A DNA stretch of 64,000 nucleotides, from the NCBI GenBank assembly GCA_002702655.1, contig PABB01000056.1, positions 1 to 64,000 on the forward strand, given 5' to 3'. Position 1 is the stretch's first letter; each line of letters opens with the position of its first letter. The position numbers were made by a program, and so were the translations under genes. Under the pieces are notes generated by a model, which was given only the letters and a program-made list of their open reading frames with translations, was not told the DNA's origin and did not search any database. Origin of the DNA: Planctomycetaceae bacterium. Lineage in GTDB: Bacteria; Planctomycetota; Planctomycetia; Pirellulales; Lacipirellulaceae. Shown piece after piece: positions 44,660-53,686 of this stretch.

Positions 44660-45241
44660 ATGCTTGCGACAGACCGCAGGGCGTTGTTGTCCGTCGACGT
44701 GGCGTCGATCGAGTCGGAGATCGGTGCGCTCGCCGTGGCTTTTTGCAGCGACCGCGCTTGTGCGGCGAGCATCGGACACGCTTCAGCGCGAGAGGCGGAG
44801 CGGCGCGTCTTCGCTGCCGCCCAGGAGGCGCTGCAGTCGGGGCGTACCTTGCCATTGGGCGATGCGGTCGTGCTCGCTCCCGAGACGCTGCTTGCGCGTT
44901 TGCAGGGTTACGCGGCCGGCGGCGAGGATGATTTCTTCGATGTGCCGCTGCTACTGGGCGCCATGACGCCGTTTCAGCGACGCGTGGTCGCCGCGTGCCG
45001 TGCAATCCCCTACGGCAGCACGCGGACCTACGGCCAGATTGCCGCGTCGGTCGGCAGCCGCGGCGCCGCGCGAGCCGTGGGGCAGGTGATGGCGTCGAAC
45101 CGCATTCCGCTGTTGGTGCCGTGTCACCGGGTGGTGGCCTCCGGCGGCGGGCTGGGCGGTTTTTCCGCCCCGCAGGGCGTTGATCTGAAGCGGCGGCTGC
45201 TGGCAATGGAAGCCCGCGCTGCCGAATTGTCCTGCTGCTGA
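44660..45241 (+). CDS. Methylated-DNA--protein-cysteine methyltransferase (MGMT/Ogt)
   Basis: 193 aa from ATG 44660. The suicide alkyl acceptor is C155 in PCHRVVASGG; FQRRVVAACRAIPYGSTRTYGQIA is the DNA-binding helix region, and GGFSAPQGVDLKRRLLAMEA the C-terminal part. The N-terminal 85 residues are the divergent ribonuclease-H-like half. Removes O6-alkyl groups from guanine. A lone TATACT at 44570-44575 may be its -10. Confidence 0.92.
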   Translation: MLATDRRALLSVDVASIESEIGALAVAFCSDRACAASIGHASAREAERRVFAAAQEALQSGRTLPLGDAVVLAPETLLARLQGYAAGGEDDFFDVPLLLGAMTPFQRRVVAACRAIPYGSTRTYGQIAASVGSRGAARAVGQVMASNRIPLLVPCHRVVASGGGLGGFSAPQGVDLKRRLLAMEARAAELSCC

Positions 45242-45459
45242 ACTGGCCAGCGCCGCTGCGTTGGGGGAAGCCGCGGCTGGCTGGGGCCCGTTTTGCCGGC
45301 ATATCCCGCACGCTCTTGCCGAGGCGGAGGGTGCCGGGCTAACCTCGGCCGGGCGCCGCTCTGGCTCCGTCTGTGGCCGGCGATTATCCTGAAAGGGTTC
45401 TGGACGCGGCGGTCTGGCCGCGGATCAGGGGGGCTTGGTTTGGAGCAGAGGTTTCCCGC

Positions 45460-46752
45460 GTGCGAGAATCTTGGGCATTGCGAATCGCGTCGTACGCTGC
45501 CGTTGTCGGCGGGCTGGCCGTACCGGCCGCTGCGCTGAACATCACGCTGGATTACGCGCACGACACGTTCTTCTCGACGAACCCGACGGCCAAGGCGGCG
45601 ATCGAAGCCGCGGCCGCGGATCTGAATGCGGCGATCACCACGACGCTGGCGCCAATCACGACGGACCTATTCACGGGGCAGGGATACGCCACGGGCGGCA
45701 GAAACACGACGGCGACTTTCGATGCCGCCTTCTATTACACCAATCCGACGACTGGAGCTCAGGTCGAGGTCGCTCAGCCGACGCTGGCAAGCGACGAGTT
45801 TCGGGTTTATGTCGGCGGCCGCAATCTGACGAGTTCCTCCCTCGGCGTGGGCGGCCCCGGGGGCGTGGGGCTCTCGCTGAACGTGGTCGGATATCCCGAG
45901 TCGCTCAATGCGGCGGTGTCGCAAGCGGCCAGTGCCGCCGACGCTGCGCTCACGCGCGGAAATGTCGGCCCGACAATTGGCATGCTCAGCGGCAGCATCT
46001 CGCTCAGTCCCACGACGGCCGTTTACTCGCTGGACTTCGGCAGCACGCTGGGCAATTTTTGGATCGACCTGGACACGAACAATAACGGCATTCAGGATTC
46101 TTCGGCGCAGCTCGCGAATTACTGGCACTTCGATCACACGACTCCCGTGGCGATTGGCAAGAACGATCTCTACTCGGTCGCCCTGCACGAATTGATCCAC
46201 ACGCTGGGCATTGGCAGTTCGTCCACATGGAACTCGCTTGTCGCCGGGACGACTTGGTTGGGCGCCGAGGCGATCGCCGAGAACGGCACGGGCGCGAACT
46301 TGATTGCTCTTGATGGCGACCACATTGCCCCCAGTTTGTTGAGCACGCGGATCTCTGACGGAGCTCCGCAAGAGACGGTCATGGACCCCACGATTACCGT
46401 GGGCAGCCGCAAAACGCTGACCATGCTGGATCTGGCGTTCCTGCGCGACCTGGGCTGGGAGACGATCGACCCGATCGTGCCTGCGGGGCCGGCCGATTTC
46501 AACGCCAACGGCGCGGTGGACGGCGCTGACTTGGCCATCTGGACCGGCGCCTACGGCTACACGGCCTCCGGCGACGCCAATTCTGACGGCAAGACGGCCG
46601 GCGACGACTATATCATGTGGCAGACGGCGTACGGAACCACGACCGCCAAGGCGGCCGGCGGAGTCGTGCCCGAGCCGGCAACCGGAGCGCTTGCCGCACT
46701 CGTGCTGTTGGGGCTGCGACTGATTTCGAGAAAACGTGCCACGGCTCTGTGA
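45460..46752 (+). CDS. Secreted PEP-CTERM zinc-protease-like protein with dockerin-like repeat
   Basis: 430 aa from GTG 45460 (GGAG upstream), signal peptide to about residue 27. A protease-like region has H243-E244-x2-H247-x2-G250 (HELIHTLGIGS); the third metzincin His is replaced by Ser at the expected place. Residues about 345-400 hold two dockerin-like calcium loops (DFNANGAVDGADLAIW and DANSDGKTAGDDYIMW). The C-terminus is a PEP-CTERM sorting signal (VPEPATG, hydrophobic helix, RKR). The last residues ATAL and the TGA come from a type E repeat. Confidence 0.85.
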   Translation: MRESWALRIASYAAVVGGLAVPAAALNITLDYAHDTFFSTNPTAKAAIEAAAADLNAAITTTLAPITTDLFTGQGYATGGRNTTATFDAAFYYTNPTTGAQVEVAQPTLASDEFRVYVGGRNLTSSSLGVGGPGGVGLSLNVVGYPESLNAAVSQAASAADAALTRGNVGPTIGMLSGSISLSPTTAVYSLDFGSTLGNFWIDLDTNNNGIQDSSAQLANYWHFDHTTPVAIGKNDLYSVALHELIHTLGIGSSSTWNSLVAGTTWLGAEAIAENGTGANLIALDGDHIAPSLLSTRISDGAPQETVMDPTITVGSRKTLTMLDLAFLRDLGWETIDPIVPAGPADFNANGAVDGADLAIWTGAYGYTASGDANSDGKTAGDDYIMWQTAYGTTTAKAAGGVVPEPATGALAALVLLGLRLISRKRATAL

Positions 46753-46809
46753 GCCGTGTGCAGGGGAGAAACGGTCAGCGTATCGCACGGCTCGCAGAGC
46801 CGCGGCACG
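46736..46809. repeat. Type E double-hairpin repeat, copy 6
   Basis: Arms 46736-46758 and 46786-46809. The left arm encodes the end and stop of the PEP-CTERM gene. Convergent gene spacing (46753-46868). Confidence 0.9.
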
Positions 46810-46868
46810 CGCGCTCCCGCTTCCAGCCGAACCACGGGCTTCAGCAGAGATTCGCTCTCCCGGCCCTG

Positions 46869-49800
46869 CTAAGCCGCGTCTTCCAGCGAGCGGTGCTGGT
46901 GGGCGTGCTCGATCCACTGGGCGATCTTCTCCACCGACGGCGTGTCGCTGCCGCGGAGGATGCGTTCGCCCTCTTTCGTCTCGCAATACTCGGCGATAGT
47001 CTCCGCCAATTCGTCCGCGTCGGCCCCGGCGATTTGCGTCGGCTCGGTGTAGCCGCACGCGACCAGCAGTTGGGCGCCATAGCCCCGCAGCTCCGGGATG
47101 CGGCAGACGAGCCGCGCCTGTTGCTGCCAGGATTGGATGACCTCGCCGGTGATGCGCCGTTGCGATAGCTCCTCGGCCGTCGACTCGGCGTCGCAGGCCA
47201 GCAGGTCGGAGACCGTGCGAATGCCGACGTCCGCCAGCAAGGCGGCCGTTTTTTCGCCAATCGACGGGGCGTCGACCACCGGGCTGCTGGTTTGCAGGAA
47301 GAACCGCACGGCGCGCCGTTGCCGGCTGGAACGTTGCGATCGTTGGCGGCTGCTGCCCGACGAGCGACGCGAACTGCTGCGCTCGGTCCGGGCCGATGCG
47401 CCGCGGTCTCGCGAGCGAGCTTCGGAATCGCGCCGACCAAAGCTGCGAATCCGCGGAGCCGCGTGACGGTAGCGTTTCCAGGCCAAGCCGGCCGGGGACT
47501 GTCGCCACCGCTGACGGTTGTCCGCCGCGGCGCGACTCCAGGTATGGAATTGACTGCGCGAGTAGCGTTTCGCGGCGCCGGCAAACCGCCCCCCGCGCGG
47601 CGACGCCAGGAACTCGGCAACCGCCGCGGCAAACGCGTCGACGTCCACATCGGCGAGTTCGCCGGGCGTGGCCACGCCGCAGGTGGCCAGCAATTGGGCG
47701 TCGTTGAGCGACACGCCGGGGACGAAGCACATCAGTCGCATGTGAGTTTGCCACAGGGCGACCACCGCGGCGGTGACCTCCGCCCGGTCGAGCCGCGCCG
47801 CCACCTGCTGCGGGTCGGCCTGCAGGAGGTCGCCCACGGTGCGGATCTCCAAGCGGCCAAACGTGCGGGCCGTGCTCTCGCCCAGTACGGGGAACTCGTC
47901 GATCGGTGCGTCTTCGGTCAGATAGAAGACTGCCGGATCGAGATCGGTTGACCACGAACCCGTGACGCGCAGCTGCGGGCTGCCTTGGGCGACGGTCTCG
48001 CGCACGATGCGGGTCGTGGAAACCTCTTCGCCGGTCGGGGCGACGACCGGCGTCGGTTCGGGCGTGGTCTTGCGGGAGCGTTGCTGCTGCACGTCCAGCG
48101 TGGTCACGCCCAGCGACTGGAATCGGCGGGCGGCTTCGCCGTCTTCGGTGAAGATCACCACCTGGCGCCCCGCGGCGGCAAAGTTGGCCAGCACGCCGAC
48201 CATCGCTGCGGCGTCGGCCGGGTCTTGGCGGAGGAACGGTTCGTCGAGCACCAACGGCAGGGCGGCGCCCGCGGCGGCGTGCGAGGCGATCAGCGCCAGC
48301 GTGACCGCGAGGTAAGCTTGATCTCGCTCGCTGGGAGTGAGTTGCTCCAGCGACCGACGACGACCGGCGTGGTCGACCACTTCGCCCGGCTGCTCGCCGC
48401 GCGGCCCGCGGATTTGCACCAGGCGGCCGTCGGTCAGTTGGGCCAGGATATCGGACGCTCTCCAGCCGTCGGCGGCGGGCGGTGCGGCGCGGTCGCAGCC
48501 GCAGGCGAGCTGGCGGTCGATCCGTGCCTCGACGTCTTCAATTTCCGCTTTGAGCCGGGCGATCGCGTCGGAGTCCGTCAGCCCCGCGCGGGACCGCTGC
48601 CATTGGTTCCACTGGCGCTGGCCCTCGTCGAGTAGGCGGTCGAGCTCGGCAATCTCGCGGCCCAGGCTGTCGATCTGCTGCTGCAAGTCGGCGGCGCCAC
48701 GGCGGGCGTCTTGTTCGCCGCGAGCGCGATCGCCCCGGCCCAGCAGCATGGCTTCCGACTCCACGACAAACCGGCCATGATGTTCGCAGCGGCAATGGTC
48801 ATCCGCCGGGGCATCGGGGTACAGCACCGTGGGGTGCGACTCCAGCCGCAGCCGGTGCGTCGCGGCCTGCCGCTGGGCGAGGAGCTGTTCGAGCTGCTCG
48901 GACAGGTCCGTCTGCGCCCGGGTCAACTGGCGTGCTTCGGCCTGCAGGTGGTGTCGGCGGACGGCCCGCTCTTGTTCGGTGATCTGCCCGCACAGGGCGT
49001 AGACCTGTTGCCGCAACATGTCGGCCACGGGCGAGAGTCGCGCGTGAGCGTCGGCGGCGGGCGCCACGTCGCTCTCTACGGCGCGGGCCAGTTGGGCGGT
49101 CTCGGCGTCGAGGTCGTCGAGCAGCCGTTCGATGACGCCCAGGGTCGCGCGCTGATCGGCCAGGCAATCGGCGTCGTGGGCGGCGCCGTCGCTGTGGACT
49201 TCGGCCAGTCCGCGGCGCACCACGGCTTCGCGCTCTTGCAGTTGCGCGAGCGTCTGCCGACAGCGGCCGATCTCGCCGTCGAGCTGCTCCAACTGCTGCT
49301 GCAGCTTGTCGTGTTCGCCGGGCGAAATGCGGCGCGTGGCGGCTTCGAGGTCGAAGTACCGCAGCCGCGCCGTCAGGCCGGCCAACTCGGCTTGCAGGCG
49401 TTGGCGTTCGGCCAACAGGCCGCTGCGCCGTTGACGGCGGGCGTCGAGCTTGGCTTCCAATTCAGCAAGTTGCCGTTGCAGGTCGCCGCTGTGCTGGCGA
49501 CGTCCCGACAGGGCTTGTTCGAGTTGGGCCGCCAGATCATCGCGACGGGCGACCAGTGCGTCGAGTTGCCGTTTGTTGGACGCAAAGGCGCCGGAGTGCA
49601 CTTGGCCGCGCTGGCGGTCGCTTGTGCTGGACGAATTGCCCGCGTCGCCCGCAGCGGCGGGCTCGACTTGCTGGTGAAGCAGGGCGTTGAATTGCCGCGC
49701 GAACTCCGGCGCGAACAATTCTTCGACGCGCGGTCCGGCGGCGAAATCCGCAGCGTACAGTTGGGCCAGCAAGCGCGGCGAGGCGTGTCCCAACAGACTG

Positions 49801-50126
49801 TCGATTGTGGCGCTGCCGACCGTGCTGCCATCGGCCGCCGCGACGGTGAGCTGCCCGGACGGCGAACCGTCGCGCACGCGGCGGAGCACGAAGCGACCTT
49901 GCCGGTCATCTACGGCGAGCGAACCTTCGACCAGCGGGGTGGTTTGGGCAAACTCGCGGCGCCAAGCGCCGGCCGGTTTGCCATACAGCAGTTGCGCAGC
50001 GAGCTGGGCCAGGGTGCTCTTGCCGCTCTTGGGGCCGCCGTGAAACACCGTGGCCCGGTCGGCCAGCCCGGCCGCCCAGTCGTTCCAACCTTCAATGCCG
50101 GTCGCGGCGAGTCGCGAGATTTTCAT
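46869..50126 (-). CDS. Rad50/SMC-like ATPase with two DUF4332-type helix-hairpin-helix modules
   Basis: 1085 aa from ATG 50126 (ATG 50135 possible). Walker A GGPKSGKST at 30-38; long Gln/Arg/Leu coiled coil about 200-580, interrupted by HCRCEHH (C445, C447) near its middle, which recalls a zinc hook but with CxC instead of CxxC; signature-like LTPSERDQAYLA (about 596-607); Walker B LPLVLDEPF with D628. Two helix-hairpin-helix modules follow (about 743-842 and 952-1065), joined by an Arg/Ser-rich linker (about 880-945). DNA repair or chromosome handling is likely, by analogy with Rad50/SbcC; no nuclease partner is adjacent. Confidence 0.8.
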   Translation of the reverse strand: MKISRLAATGIEGWNDWAAGLADRATVFHGGPKSGKSTLAQLAAQLLYGKPAGAWRREFAQTTPLVEGSLAVDDRQGRFVLRRVRDGSPSGQLTVAAADGSTVGSATIDSLLGHASPRLLAQLYAADFAAGPRVEELFAPEFARQFNALLHQQVEPAAAGDAGNSSSTSDRQRGQVHSGAFASNKRQLDALVARRDDLAAQLEQALSGRRQHSGDLQRQLAELEAKLDARRQRRSGLLAERQRLQAELAGLTARLRYFDLEAATRRISPGEHDKLQQQLEQLDGEIGRCRQTLAQLQEREAVVRRGLAEVHSDGAAHDADCLADQRATLGVIERLLDDLDAETAQLARAVESDVAPAADAHARLSPVADMLRQQVYALCGQITEQERAVRRHHLQAEARQLTRAQTDLSEQLEQLLAQRQAATHRLRLESHPTVLYPDAPADDHCRCEHHGRFVVESEAMLLGRGDRARGEQDARRGAADLQQQIDSLGREIAELDRLLDEGQRQWNQWQRSRAGLTDSDAIARLKAEIEDVEARIDRQLACGCDRAAPPAADGWRASDILAQLTDGRLVQIRGPRGEQPGEVVDHAGRRRSLEQLTPSERDQAYLAVTLALIASHAAAGAALPLVLDEPFLRQDPADAAAMVGVLANFAAAGRQVVIFTEDGEAARRFQSLGVTTLDVQQQRSRKTTPEPTPVVAPTGEEVSTTRIVRETVAQGSPQLRVTGSWSTDLDPAVFYLTEDAPIDEFPVLGESTARTFGRLEIRTVGDLLQADPQQVAARLDRAEVTAAVVALWQTHMRLMCFVPGVSLNDAQLLATCGVATPGELADVDVDAFAAAVAEFLASPRGGRFAGAAKRYSRSQFHTWSRAAADNRQRWRQSPAGLAWKRYRHAAPRIRSFGRRDSEARSRDRGASARTERSSSRRSSGSSRQRSQRSSRQRRAVRFFLQTSSPVVDAPSIGEKTAALLADVGIRTVSDLLACDAESTAEELSQRRITGEVIQSWQQQARLVCRIPELRGYGAQLLVACGYTEPTQIAGADADELAETIAEYCETKEGERILRGSDTPSVEKIAQWIEHAHQHRSLEDAA

Positions 50127-50329
50127 CCGTTGCATCCTTGCACGGGTGCGTCCTTGCACGGGAGACCAAACGCCGGTGGCGCTGATCGCGGGGAAGTAGC
50201 GGGGCGAGGCGCAACCGCAGCGTTGCGGGACGCCGGTGCGGGCCTCGAATCTCCAGGCCGCGAGCGTAGCCGAGATCGCTCCATGGGGCAACGCGAGTGT
50301 TGCCGGCGCCGCTATCGCAGCAGGGGCTG

Positions 50330-50944
50330 CTAGCGGGCCGTCGACCCCAGGCGAATTACGAAGCGACCGCCGATTTCCGTGTAGGGGCTGCGCAGTTCGC
50401 GCTGCCGGACGATTTCAACGATCACCTGGATCGGCTCGGCGCGATACGACGATCGCATCTTCAAGGCAATAAATGGCGACGACAACCGGCCGACGCTTAC
50501 CATGCCGATCCCCTCGGCCGAGACGTTCGTGATCATCATTTGGAACGTCGGGCTGATCGGATAGAAGGCCTTGTCCAACTCGACTCCGGCGGCCAGCAGC
50601 GCTACGGCGATCCGCGGCGAGGCGCGCTTCTCGCTGAAGTCGTTCTGGCCGTCATCGCCGGCCAGGCGAATGATTTCTGACCGGGTTTCCTTCGTGATCG
50701 GAGGCAGATAACTCGTGTCGAAGTACCGATCGTCCAGCGCGACCCGCTCACTGAGCGCCGGGAGTCGATCGGGCAGACAGACCGCGGGAAACGGCAATCC
50801 GCATTCGACGCACAACCATACTGCGGCAGCTTCGCCAGACGCCGCCATGCGCAGCGGGAGTTCCCGATTGCAGCGGTGACACACGTGGCCTTCGGCGGTA
50901 GCACTTGAGGTGGCACCGCCGGTTCCGAACAGCTTTTCGGACAT
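50330..50944 (-). CDS. Zinc-ribbon plus PilZ-like domain protein
   Basis: 204 aa. N-terminal ribbon with C22, C25, C45 and C48. The C-terminal half carries the c-di-GMP-binding pattern of PilZ: R107-x3-R111 (KRASPRIAV) and N140-x-S142-x2-G145 (ITNVSAEGIG). It may therefore respond to c-di-GMP, with the ribbon as a partner-binding part. About 200 bp upstream of the ATPase on the same strand; no GGDEF or EAL gene in the window. Confidence 0.7.
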   Translation of the reverse strand: MSEKLFGTGGATSSATAEGHVCHRCNRELPLRMAASGEAAAVWLCVECGLPFPAVCLPDRLPALSERVALDDRYFDTSYLPPITKETRSEIIRLAGDDGQNDFSEKRASPRIAVALLAAGVELDKAFYPISPTFQMMITNVSAEGIGMVSVGRLSSPFIALKMRSSYRAEPIQVIVEIVRQRELRSPYTEIGGRFVIRLGSTAR

Positions 50945-51124
50945 AGCTGCCCCTATGTCGGCAATTCCAATGTCAGTTCGAAATCCAATTCACGGCGCGT
51001 TACTGCCGATCAGTCGTCGCTGTGCGTTCGCCGACTAGAATCAACTGTATGACAAGCTCGGGGGTGCAAGGTCTCGAGCACGCCTCGGTTGACCGCGTGT
51101 TGCGGAAATCCGTACAAAGGGTGT

Positions 51125-52264
51125 GTGAATACGATAGTTGACGCGATTGTTCTAGGTTGCGGCGGGGGCGGGTCGGCCGCGTTGTATCGATTGGCGCGAC
51201 GCGGGTTGCGCGTGGTGGGGATCGATCAGTTCGCGCCGCCGCACGATCGGGGCAGTTCGCACGGCGAAACGCGGATCATCCGGGCCGCGTACTTTGAGCA
51301 TCCCGACTACGTGCCCCTGGCCCAGGCGAGTTGGTCGGCTTGGCGCGAGCTGGAAACGGCCACCGGGGCGACGCTGCTGGAGGCAACCGGGTTGGCCGAG
51401 TTCGGTCCGCCTGACGGCATTGTCGTGCCCGGCGTACTGCGCGCCGCCCGTCAGCACAATTTGAACGTGCACAGCCTGACGCCGGACGAGGCGGCCACGC
51501 GCTGGCCGGCGCTGGCCGGGCATGGTCTGGACGGCGTCTACGAGCCAGACGCGGGCGTCCTGCGCGTCGAACGCTGCGTCGCCGCTCACCTGGACGCGGC
51601 GCGGGCCGCTGGCGCCGAGACTTGCTTCTCAACCAGGGTGTCGGGCTGGACTTGCGGCGATGCGATTGCCGTGCAGGCTGGCGACCAGGAGTTTCTCGCT
51701 GAACGATTGATCGTCACGGCCGGCGCTTGGGCGGGCGGACTGCTGGCGGACGTGGGCGTGCCGTTGACGCCGCGGCGACAAGTGGTCGCGTGGCATGCCG
51801 CCGGGGCGGAAATGGCCGTCGACGCGGGATGTCCCTGCTTTCTGTTTGAGTTGCCAACGGGCGTCTTTTACGGCTTTCCGGACGTGGATGGCCGCGGCGC
51901 CAAAGTGGGCGATCACGCCCCCGGAGCCGTCGTCGCCGACCCGAGCAACCTGGATCGCGATCTGCACGACGGCGAACGGCTGGCGCTGGAGGCGTTTGTC
52001 CGCGCGCGGCTGCCGTTCGCAACGCCGACGCCGCTGCGACATTCGGCGTGCATGTACACGATGTCCCCGGACGAGCACTTTGTGGTGGACCGCCACCCGA
52101 GCGACCCGCGAGTCGTCTTTGCCGCCGGGCTGTCGGGGCATGGCTTCAAATTCGCGCCGGTGCTGGGGCAAGCGCTCGCGGACCTCGCTGTCGACGGGGC
52201 GACGTCCCTGCCCATCGGCTTTCTGTCGCTGGCCCGATTTGCGCGCGCCGACGGCCGGTCGTGA
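51125..52264 (+). CDS. FAD amine oxidase of the sarcosine/L-pipecolate oxidase family
   Basis: 379 aa from GTG 51125 with AAAGGG upstream. FAD-binding G11-x-G13-x2-G16, then GSSHGETRIIRAAY, and C309 in ACMYTMSPDEHF, the site of covalent FAD attachment in monomeric sarcosine oxidase; C-terminal GLSGHGFKFAPVLG. Family members oxidise sarcosine, N-methyltryptophan or L-pipecolate. The two following genes point to pipecolate, giving piperideine-6-carboxylate (in equilibrium with aminoadipate semialdehyde). That substrate is inference. Confidence 0.82.
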   Translation: MNTIVDAIVLGCGGGGSAALYRLARRGLRVVGIDQFAPPHDRGSSHGETRIIRAAYFEHPDYVPLAQASWSAWRELETATGATLLEATGLAEFGPPDGIVVPGVLRAARQHNLNVHSLTPDEAATRWPALAGHGLDGVYEPDAGVLRVERCVAAHLDAARAAGAETCFSTRVSGWTCGDAIAVQAGDQEFLAERLIVTAGAWAGGLLADVGVPLTPRRQVVAWHAAGAEMAVDAGCPCFLFELPTGVFYGFPDVDGRGAKVGDHAPGAVVADPSNLDRDLHDGERLALEAFVRARLPFATPTPLRHSACMYTMSPDEHFVVDRHPSDPRVVFAAGLSGHGFKFAPVLGQALADLAVDGATSLPIGFLSLARFARADGRS

Positions 52265-52431
52265 CGGCGGCGCCGATCGTCCGTGCGCATGCGCTTCTGG
52301 AAAGAGCGCAACTCGCTTCTGCGCATCTCCCGCCCGCTCGTCCCCTTGCTACTATTGCTAGGGAAGGGGACCGATGCGTATTCCCCCCCAGCTGACGAGA
52401 TTGCTGCACCGCGTGCGGGAGAAGGGGCTTG

Positions 52432-53577
52432 ATGCACACTGTTCTACTGTTGGGCGCCGGCAAGATCGGGCGCATGATCGCCCGGTTTCTGGTGGATTCG
52501 GGCGACTACCGCGTCCGCGTGGCGGATGCCGATGCGGAGAGCCTGCAGCGGCTTGCCGAGCGGGTGAAGATCGATCCGGTCGAGTTGGACGTGACCGACG
52601 GCGCGGCGTTGCGCAAGGCGCTGGCCGACTGCGATTCGGTGATCTCGGCCCTGAGTTACTACCACAACCCCGCCGTGGCCGAAGCGGCGCTGGCCGCTGG
52701 CGCGAGCTACTTCGACCTGACCGAAGACGTCGAGACGACCCGTCGCGTCCGCGAGGTATCGTCGCAGGCGGCCGACGGGCAGATTTTCATGCCGCAGTGC
52801 GGGTTGGCGCCGGGATTCATTTCGATCGTTGCGCATCATCTGACGAAGTACTTCGATCGGCTCGACACCGTGCGGATGCGGGTCGGCGCCTTGCCGCAGT
52901 TCCCCACCGGTGCGCTGAAATATAACCTGACCTGGTCGACCGACGGCCTGATCAACGAATACTGCAATCCTTGCGACGCGGTCTACGCGGGGCGACGGAT
53001 CGACGTGCTGCCGTTGGAGGGGTTGGAGCATTTCTCGGTGGACGGCGTTCGCTACGAGGCGTTCAACACCAGCGGCGGGTTGGGCACGTTGTGCGAGACG
53101 CTGGAAGATCGGGTGCGCGAGCTGAACTACAAGACGATCCGCTACCAGGGGCACCGTGATCAGATGCTGCTACTGGTCAACGAGTTGCAGCTTGGCGAGC
53201 ATCGCGACACGCTCAAAGAAATCCTGGAACGCTCGGTCCCGATTACGTTCCAGGACGTGGTGGTCACCTTCTGCACCGTGACTGGCTGGCGCGACGGACA
53301 ATTGGTGCAGGTGACCGATGCGCGGAAGATTTACCACGAATACATCGGCGAGGAGAACTGGAGCGCCATCCAGATCACCACCGCGGCGGGGATTTGCGCG
53401 GCGGTGGACATGCATGCCGCGGGAAAGTTGCCGGGGAGCGGGTTTGTGCGGCAGGAACAGGTCGATTTTGACGAGTTCATCGCCAACCGCTTTGGCAAGC
53501 GTTACGATGCGGCCACGGCCACGCGGTTCAGCACCGGCGCCGGCGCTCTGCCCAAATCCTCGTTCAACCGCAGCTAG
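52432..53577 (+). CDS. Saccharopine dehydrogenase-like protein
   Basis: 381 aa from ATG 52432 behind GGAGAAGGGG. Rossmann motif LLLGAGKIGRM (G8, G10, G13), then DVTDGAALRKALADCD, CGLAPGFISIVAHHL and a C-terminal domain with WSTDGLINEYCNP. It fits the glutamate-forming saccharopine dehydrogenase/reductase family that yields aminoadipate semialdehyde. The carboxynorspermidine synthase branch is an alternative, but the ALDH7 gene next door favours lysine degradation. 167 bp after the oxidase. Confidence 0.82.
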   Translation: MHTVLLLGAGKIGRMIARFLVDSGDYRVRVADADAESLQRLAERVKIDPVELDVTDGAALRKALADCDSVISALSYYHNPAVAEAALAAGASYFDLTEDVETTRRVREVSSQAADGQIFMPQCGLAPGFISIVAHHLTKYFDRLDTVRMRVGALPQFPTGALKYNLTWSTDGLINEYCNPCDAVYAGRRIDVLPLEGLEHFSVDGVRYEAFNTSGGLGTLCETLEDRVRELNYKTIRYQGHRDQMLLLVNELQLGEHRDTLKEILERSVPITFQDVVVTFCTVTGWRDGQLVQVTDARKIYHEYIGEENWSAIQITTAAGICAAVDMHAAGKLPGSGFVRQEQVDFDEFIANRFGKRYDAATATRFSTGAGALPKSSFNRS

Positions 53578-53686
53578 CAAATCGCGTCGCTCGCGCATAT
53601 CCCGCCGAGTCGGGAGGCCCACGGCTTCCGAGGGCGGGCTTTCTCTCACGAACACCTCCAACTCGCGGCTCGACCGCAACTGTGCC

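Noticed and set aside
48711-50333. 540-codon frame antisense to the Rad50-like gene
   Set aside because: Composition is that of an antisense frame; the minus-strand protein has Walker motifs and coiled coil.
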